64,000 nt of DNA from Microbacterium pumilum (GTDB lineage Bacteria; Actinomycetota; Actinomycetes; Actinomycetales; Microbacteriaceae), in the NCBI RefSeq assembly GCF_039530225.1, contig NZ_BAAAOH010000001.1:620001-684000 (forward strand), read 5' to 3'. Below, in pieces: positions 60,171-64,000 of the stretch. The translations under genes were made by a program, and so were the position numbers. Below the pieces are notes generated by a model that worked only from the letters and a program-made list of their open reading frames with translations, did no database searches and had not been told where the DNA came from. How positions within the stretch are numbered: the first letter of the stretch is position 1; every line of letters begins with the position of its first letter.

Positions 60171-60749
60171 CTACTGCGGCTGGAGCCCCAGGTCGTCGAG
60201 GTCGATCGCGGCGAGCCATTGCAGACCCTCGGCCTCGACCGCCGCCTGCGCGCCGGTCTTGCGGTCGACGATCACCGCGACGGCGACCGGCTCCGCCCCT
60301 TCGCGCCGCAGCGCTTCGACGGCCTTGAGGGCGGACTGACCGGTGGTCGAGGTGTCTTCGACGACGACGACGCGCTTGCCCGCGACATCCGCCCCCTCCA
60401 CCTGACGGCCGCGACCGTGGTCCTTCGGTTCCTTGCGCACCACGAACGCGTCGAGCGGATGGTCGGTCCGCGCGGACTCGTGCATGACCGAGTTGGCGAT
60501 CGGATCCGCACCCAGCGTGAGGCCGCCGACGGCGACGATCCCGTCGACATCCCTGATCAGGTCCAGCATGATCCGCCCGATGCCGGGGGCTGCGCGGTGA
60601 TCCAACGTGAGCTTGCGCATGTCGACGTAATAGGTTGCCTTCTTGCCGCTCGACAGGGTGAAGTCGCCGTGGAAGACGGCTTCGTCTTTGATCAGGCCGA
60701 TCAGGGCTTGGCGGTCGGCTTCGGTCTCGGGCGTGGACGCGACGGTCAT
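60171..60749 (-). CDS. pyrE: Orotate phosphoribosyltransferase
   Basis: 192-aa PRTase of UMP synthesis. TLSSGKKATYYVDMRKLTLD at the N-terminus, VVRKEPKDHGRGRQVEG (catalytic loop Lys) and VVVVEDTSTTGQSALKAVEAL (PRPP-binding motif) are all present. ATG at 60749; TAGACT lies seven bases upstream (leaderless). Confidence 0.93.
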   Translation of the reverse strand: MTVASTPETEADRQALIGLIKDEAVFHGDFTLSSGKKATYYVDMRKLTLDHRAAPGIGRIMLDLIRDVDGIVAVGGLTLGADPIANSVMHESARTDHPLDAFVVRKEPKDHGRGRQVEGADVAGKRVVVVEDTSTTGQSALKAVEALRREGAEPVAVAVIVDRKTGAQAAVEAEGLQWLAAIDLDDLGLQPQ

Positions 60750-60787
60750 GCGACCGAGTCTACGGATCGCCGCGATACGGTCGGGGA

Positions 60788-61546
60788 ATGGTCGAGCGCA
60801 CGCACCTTCCCGGTGGCTCAGGCGGCGTGTGGTACGCCGACGATCCGGTGTTCGGTCCCGTCGTGCACCGCCCCGTCGGGCCATGGACTCCCGCGGTGCA
60901 CCGCCTGCTCGCCTTCCTCGCCGACGACGGACTCGAGGGCGTGCCGCGCGTGGTCGCCGTGACGGACACCGAGGAGACGCTCACGTTCCTACCGGGCGAG
61001 GCACTGGATCCGGGCATCCGCGAAGCTGACGATGACGTGCTCGCCCAGGGAGCAGCGTGGCTGCGGCGGTATCACGACGCGGTTCGCGGGTGGGATCCCG
61101 GCGATGTCGCCTGGCGGCAGACGTCGTCGCCGCTCGCGCCGGGCCAGCTCATCTGCCACAACGACACCGGCAGCTACAACTGGATCGTGGACGACCGCGG
61201 GTTCGCCGGGCTGATCGATTGGGACCAGGCCGGGCCTGGGCATCCCGTCGACGATGTCGCCATCCTGTGCTGGTCGGCGATCCCGCTCGGCGACCCCCTG
61301 CCCCCGGCGGATGCGGCCCGGCGCGTGCGTATCGTCGCCGAGGCCTACGGCGGGCTCACTCCGAACGAGATCCTCGACGCTGTCGCCGCACGCATGCTCA
61401 CATCGGTGACCAGGATCGCCGCGGGCATCGAACGGGGCGACCCGGGGATGCTGTCGCTCCGCGATCGCGCAGAGCCCGAGAACACGCGCCGCGCCGTCGA
61501 CGGCTACCTCGCACGCGTCCCCGCGATCCGCGCCGCGCTGGGCTGA
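60788..61546 (+). CDS. APH-type phosphotransferase
   Basis: 252-aa protein with the aminoglycoside phosphotransferase/choline kinase fold. LICHNDTGSYNWIVDD is the catalytic loop (HND.. with Asp), and FAGLIDWDQAGPGHPVDDVAILC is the Mg-binding DxD-like segment. The N-lobe is short. TACGGT lies six bases before the ATG. The substrate (antibiotic, sugar or choline-like) is not known. Confidence 0.85.
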   Translation: MVERTHLPGGSGGVWYADDPVFGPVVHRPVGPWTPAVHRLLAFLADDGLEGVPRVVAVTDTEETLTFLPGEALDPGIREADDDVLAQGAAWLRRYHDAVRGWDPGDVAWRQTSSPLAPGQLICHNDTGSYNWIVDDRGFAGLIDWDQAGPGHPVDDVAILCWSAIPLGDPLPPADAARRVRIVAEAYGGLTPNEILDAVAARMLTSVTRIAAGIERGDPGMLSLRDRAEPENTRRAVDGYLARVPAIRAALG

Positions 61547-61610
61547 TCGCGCGGGCTCGGTCCGCCGATTCGGCACCAGGAACGTCCGCGGCCGACCGTA
61601 GGCTGGGAGC

Positions 61611-62450
61611 ATGCGCCTGGCCACCTGGAACGTCAACTCCGTCCGCGCTCGCGTCGACAGGATCGTCGGCTTCGCGGTGCGAGAAGGCATCGATGTGCTC
61701 GCCATGCAGGAGATCAAATGCAAGGCCGACCAATTCCCCTACGAACAGTTCGAAGAGGCCGGCTATCACGTCGAGGCGCACGGCTTCTCGCAGTGGAACG
61801 GCGTGGCGATCGCGAGCCGGGAGCCCCTCACCGACGTCGAGGTGGGCTTTCCCGGGATGCCCGGCTTCGCGAAGGAGCCCGGGCTCCTCGAAGCCCCGCC
61901 AGAGGCTCGCGCCATCGGCGCCACCGTCGGCGGAGTCCGCGTGTGGAGTCTCTACGTGCCGAACGGGCGCGCGCTCGGCGACCCGCACTTCGACTACAAG
62001 CTCGACTGGCTTTCGGCGCTGACCGAGTACACGACCGACGCGCTGACCGAGGACCCCGATCTGGCGCTGGCGCTCGTCGGCGACTTCAACATCGCGCCGA
62101 CGGATGCCGACAACGGTGACCCCGCGGTGGTTCCAGGCTTCTCCACCCACGTCTCGCCTCTGGAGCGCGAGGCGTTCGCGGCGCTCGAGGAGGCGGGATT
62201 GACGGATGTCGTCAGACCCCTCGTGCCGATCGGCTTCACGTACTGGGACTACAAGCGGCTGCGCTTCCCGAAGAACGAGGGCATGCGGATCGACTTCATC
62301 CTCGGCTCGCACGGGTTCGCCAACGCGGTGGCGGGAGCTTCGATCCACCGCAACGAGCGCAAGGGCGAGCTGCCGAGCGACCATGTCCCGGTGGTCGTGG
62401 ATCTCGACTTCAGCGGGCCCGACGACGACGACCGCCCGATGATCTTCTGA
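61611..62450 (+). CDS. xthA: Exodeoxyribonuclease III / AP endonuclease
   Basis: 279-aa endonuclease/exonuclease/phosphatase-fold enzyme. RLATWNVNSVRARVDR, LAMQEIKCKADQFP (Glu), LYVPNGRALGDPHFDYKLDWL, LVGDFNIAPTDAD (Asp/Asn), YWDYKRLRFPKNEGMRIDFIL and a final SDHVPVVVDL (Asp/His) are the complete catalytic set. It repairs abasic sites. TAGGCT lies six bases before the ATG. Confidence 0.94.
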   Translation: MRLATWNVNSVRARVDRIVGFAVREGIDVLAMQEIKCKADQFPYEQFEEAGYHVEAHGFSQWNGVAIASREPLTDVEVGFPGMPGFAKEPGLLEAPPEARAIGATVGGVRVWSLYVPNGRALGDPHFDYKLDWLSALTEYTTDALTEDPDLALALVGDFNIAPTDADNGDPAVVPGFSTHVSPLEREAFAALEEAGLTDVVRPLVPIGFTYWDYKRLRFPKNEGMRIDFILGSHGFANAVAGASIHRNERKGELPSDHVPVVVDLDFSGPDDDDRPMIF

Positions 62451-62475
62451 CGCGACCCCGCCGGGCTCAGCGGGG

Positions 62476-62512
62476 TTCGTCTCGGTCGCTGCGCTCCCTC
62501 GCTCAACGACCG
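62476..62512. repeat. Intergenic repeat overlapping the HxlR stop
   Basis: The sequence CTCGGTCGCTGCGCTCCCTCGC followed by TCAACGACCGAG (62480-62513, read in parts) is the reverse-oriented form of the repeat at 59951-60160. Its last bases provide the TGA stop of the HxlR-type regulator. Confidence 0.5.
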
Positions 62513-63177
62513 AGGCCTGCGAACAGCCCCACCACTCGGGCCACCGCCGCTCGGTCGCCGTGGATCTCAACGCCCGACGCCCCCAGCGGCTCGCCCGCGT
62601 GAAGGATGAGCGCCCACTCCGACGAGTCCGCACGCACCGCGGCCGAGGCCAGCGGGTTCGACCCGCGCGCGATGCGCAGGCCCGCGGCATCCCACGACAA
62701 TGCGTAGTCGTAACCGGCCGCCCCATCCACCCGCGCATCGTGCAGGTGCAGCTCGAGCTGGATCGGCGGCTCGATCGACTCGCTCGGCGCCATCGTCGTC
62801 ATCGACTGGACCGCGGCATCGGGCGTGAGCCCTGCGCCTTCGAGCGTGCGCGTCGGCGACGCGTGTGCCCAACGACCCAGAGCCGCGAAGGTCGGCTCGA
62901 GCTCGCGCGCCCAGTCGGTCAGCTCATAGACCGGCACGTTCGCGGGCGGCGGCAGGGTCACGCGCCGGATGAGTCCTGCCGCTTCGAGTTCGCGCAGGCG
63001 TGTGGTCAGCACGGCCGGCGTGACTCCTCGCAGCCCCGATTCGAGTTCGCGGAACCTCTTCGGTGCGAGCATCAGCTCACGGATGACAGGGTAGGTCCAG
63101 CGGTCGCCGAGCAGTTCGATGGCATGCGCTGTGGCGCAGGCATCCCCCTGCTGCGCGTACCTCCGTCTGGTCGGCAT
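62503..63177 (-). CDS. HxlR-family regulator with C-terminal SCP2-like domain
   Basis: 224 aa. Winged HTH of the HxlR type (DACATAHAIELLGDRWTYPVIRELMLAPKRFRELESGL, LTTRLRELEAAGLIRRV) in the first ~105 residues, with a Cys in the redox position of the family. A C-terminal domain of ~90 residues resembles SCP2 lipid-binding domains. ATG at 63177. Divergent from the DUF899 gene, which it may control through the inverted repeat at 63216-63236. Confidence 0.85.
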   Translation of the reverse strand: MPTRRRYAQQGDACATAHAIELLGDRWTYPVIRELMLAPKRFRELESGLRGVTPAVLTTRLRELEAAGLIRRVTLPPPANVPVYELTDWARELEPTFAALGRWAHASPTRTLEGAGLTPDAAVQSMTTMAPSESIEPPIQLELHLHDARVDGAAGYDYALSWDAAGLRIARGSNPLASAAVRADSSEWALILHAGEPLGASGVEIHGDRAAVARVVGLFAGLGR

Positions 63178-63215
63178 GGCGACATTCTCGCATATGGGTA
63201 TTGAAGAGCAAGTGC

Positions 63216-63236
63216 CCGCTATGTTAGAAATAGCGG
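63216..63236. promoter_or_regulatory. Candidate HxlR operator
   Basis: 7-base arms CCGCTAT (63216-63222) and ATAGCGG (63230-63236) separated by seven bases lie just before the ATG of the DUF899 gene, in the 60-base AT-richer gap between it and the divergent HxlR gene. Confidence 0.45.
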
Positions 63237-63237
63237 C

Positions 63238-63975
63238 ATGTCCGAGTTCGCAGATCGTTATCCGATGCCTGAGATCGTCGATCGCGGTGAGTGGCAGCGC
63301 CGACGCGATGAGCTGCTCGTCCGCGAGAAGGCGCACACCCGCGCCGGTGACGTGATCTCCGCCTCGCGCAGACGACTGCCCGCCACCCCGGTGCCACCGA
63401 CCACACTGATCGGCGCCGACGGCCCGACCTCGATCGTGGACGCCTTCGAAGGGCGTCCGCTGCTCATCGCGTACGCCTTCATGTGGCACCGTGGAAAGTC
63501 GACCGCCCAGCAGTGCGAGGGCTGCACGCTCACGATCGCCGATCTGTCCGCCACCTCACCCGCCTACCTCGAGGGCCGCGATGTGACCTTCGCGGTGTTC
63601 TGCGAAGGGCCGTGGGACGACATCGCGGCGTTTCGCGACTTCATGGGCTGGACGATGCCCTGGTACTCGACGGAGTTCACCCAGAACGAGCCCGCCGTCG
63701 CCGACGGCGGAATCATGCGCTCCTACTTGCGCGACGGCGATGACGTCTATCTGACCTACGAGACCACCGACCGAGGCACCGAGTCCTTCGCGCCCGTCCT
63801 CAACCTGCTCGACCTGACGCTCTACGGTCGCCAGGAGGTCTGGGAGGACTCACCAGAAGGCTGGCCGCAGGACCGGCAGGGCTCGTGGTGGCGCCGTGAC
63901 GGTCGCCCCGTCGCACAATGGCTGCACACCGACGAGCCCGTCGGCGCGGCGCACGCCCACGCGCACCACCACTGA
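63238..63975 (+). CDS. DUF899 thioredoxin-like protein
   Basis: 245 aa of the DUF899 group: YPMPEIVDRGEWQRRRDELLVREKAHTRAGD, LLIAYAFMWHRGKSTAQQCEGCTLTIADL (the CxxC-like Cys pair in QQCEGC), and FAVFCEGPWDDIAAFRDFMGWTMPWYSTEF. The C-terminus ends in a His-rich stretch. The fold suggests a redox role, unproven. It is divergent from an HxlR regulator. Confidence 0.88.
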   Translation: MSEFADRYPMPEIVDRGEWQRRRDELLVREKAHTRAGDVISASRRRLPATPVPPTTLIGADGPTSIVDAFEGRPLLIAYAFMWHRGKSTAQQCEGCTLTIADLSATSPAYLEGRDVTFAVFCEGPWDDIAAFRDFMGWTMPWYSTEFTQNEPAVADGGIMRSYLRDGDDVYLTYETTDRGTESFAPVLNLLDLTLYGRQEVWEDSPEGWPQDRQGSWWRRDGRPVAQWLHTDEPVGAAHAHAHHH

Positions 63976-64000
63976 GGCTTCGCCGCACAGCGGCGTTCAG

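Noticed and set aside
1..64000. tRNA, rRNA or known riboswitches
   Set aside because: No cloverleaf with a T-loop, no rRNA sequence and no recognisable riboswitch core was seen by reading; a covariance-model scan would be needed to exclude small RNAs.

Overview
The window reads as an ordinary chromosomal stretch of a high-GC Gram-positive of the Microbacteriaceae, most like Microbacterium. The case rests on very high GC with strong C/G third-position bias, coenzyme F420 genes, a DUF222/HNH (13E12-type) endonuclease, GlyRS of the single-chain type, and protein families typical of that genus. No rRNA, tRNA, CRISPR array, insertion sequence, prophage or conjugative module was recognised. No gene-free stretch exceeds 300 bases.

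Layout. 60-4944: LssY-domain membrane protein and 3-hydroxyisobutyryl-CoA hydrolase, an ABC-2 exporter pair, and a PH-like protein. 5049-10577: a translationally coupled F420 operon (fbiC, a Baeyer-Villiger-type monooxygenase, fgd, cofC); cofD with a TauE-type permease lies at 15202-16927. 10656-15194: DUF222/HNH protein, SLC13/ArsB-like permease, an autoregulated small membrane protein/XRE regulator pair, and an AraC-GyrI regulator. 17005-20691: hemD and hemY around a three-gene envelope operon. 20770-22371: HhH-GPD protein, DUF1801 protein and an orphan Hcp-like tube protein. 22384-28345: glyQS, a TPM-like membrane protein, a solute-binding/VWA lipoprotein and an FMN-dependent 2-hydroxyacid oxidase.

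28444-32535: a lipoprotein, a MenC/N-succinylamino-acid racemase-family enolase, a 50-aa protein, a divergent cyclase and a COG3375 GNAT; this suggests a D-to-L amino acid conversion route. 32611-38557: MFS and POT transporters, then two glycosyltransferases ending in a decayed third gene. 38541-45618: hotdog thioesterase, MFS/MerR divergent pair, S4-domain protein, YciI protein with a decayed sigma-factor gene, Gfo/Idh/MocA oxidoreductase and a nucleotidyltransferase. 45644-53517: DUF1232 protein, frameshifted arfB, a catalytically altered class A beta-lactamase homologue, M13 peptidase, MATE exporter, and a pair made of an acyl-ACP-reductase-like enzyme and a flavoprotein. 53523-57254: TrmH methyltransferase and a manganese set (mntH, mntR, VIT-type transporter). 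57387-63975: SDR, HAD, YdeI, pyrE, phosphotransferase, xthA, HxlR and DUF899.

The most unusual signals are: (1) an FbiC whose CofH half has lost its iron-sulfur cysteines; (2) a short hairpin repeat with compensatory stem changes at five loci, four of them in or beside coding sequence and three expanded as tandem repeats; (3) two copies of a 62-64 bp palindrome with an 18-nt spacer; (4) a -10 box (TANNNT) placed 6-7 nt before the start codon of more than 20 genes, indicating widespread leaderless transcription; (5) three genes caught in decay; and (6) an Hcp-like protein in a Gram-positive setting. Start codons were chosen from ribosome-binding sites, from the leaderless -10 spacing, or from overlap with the preceding gene.
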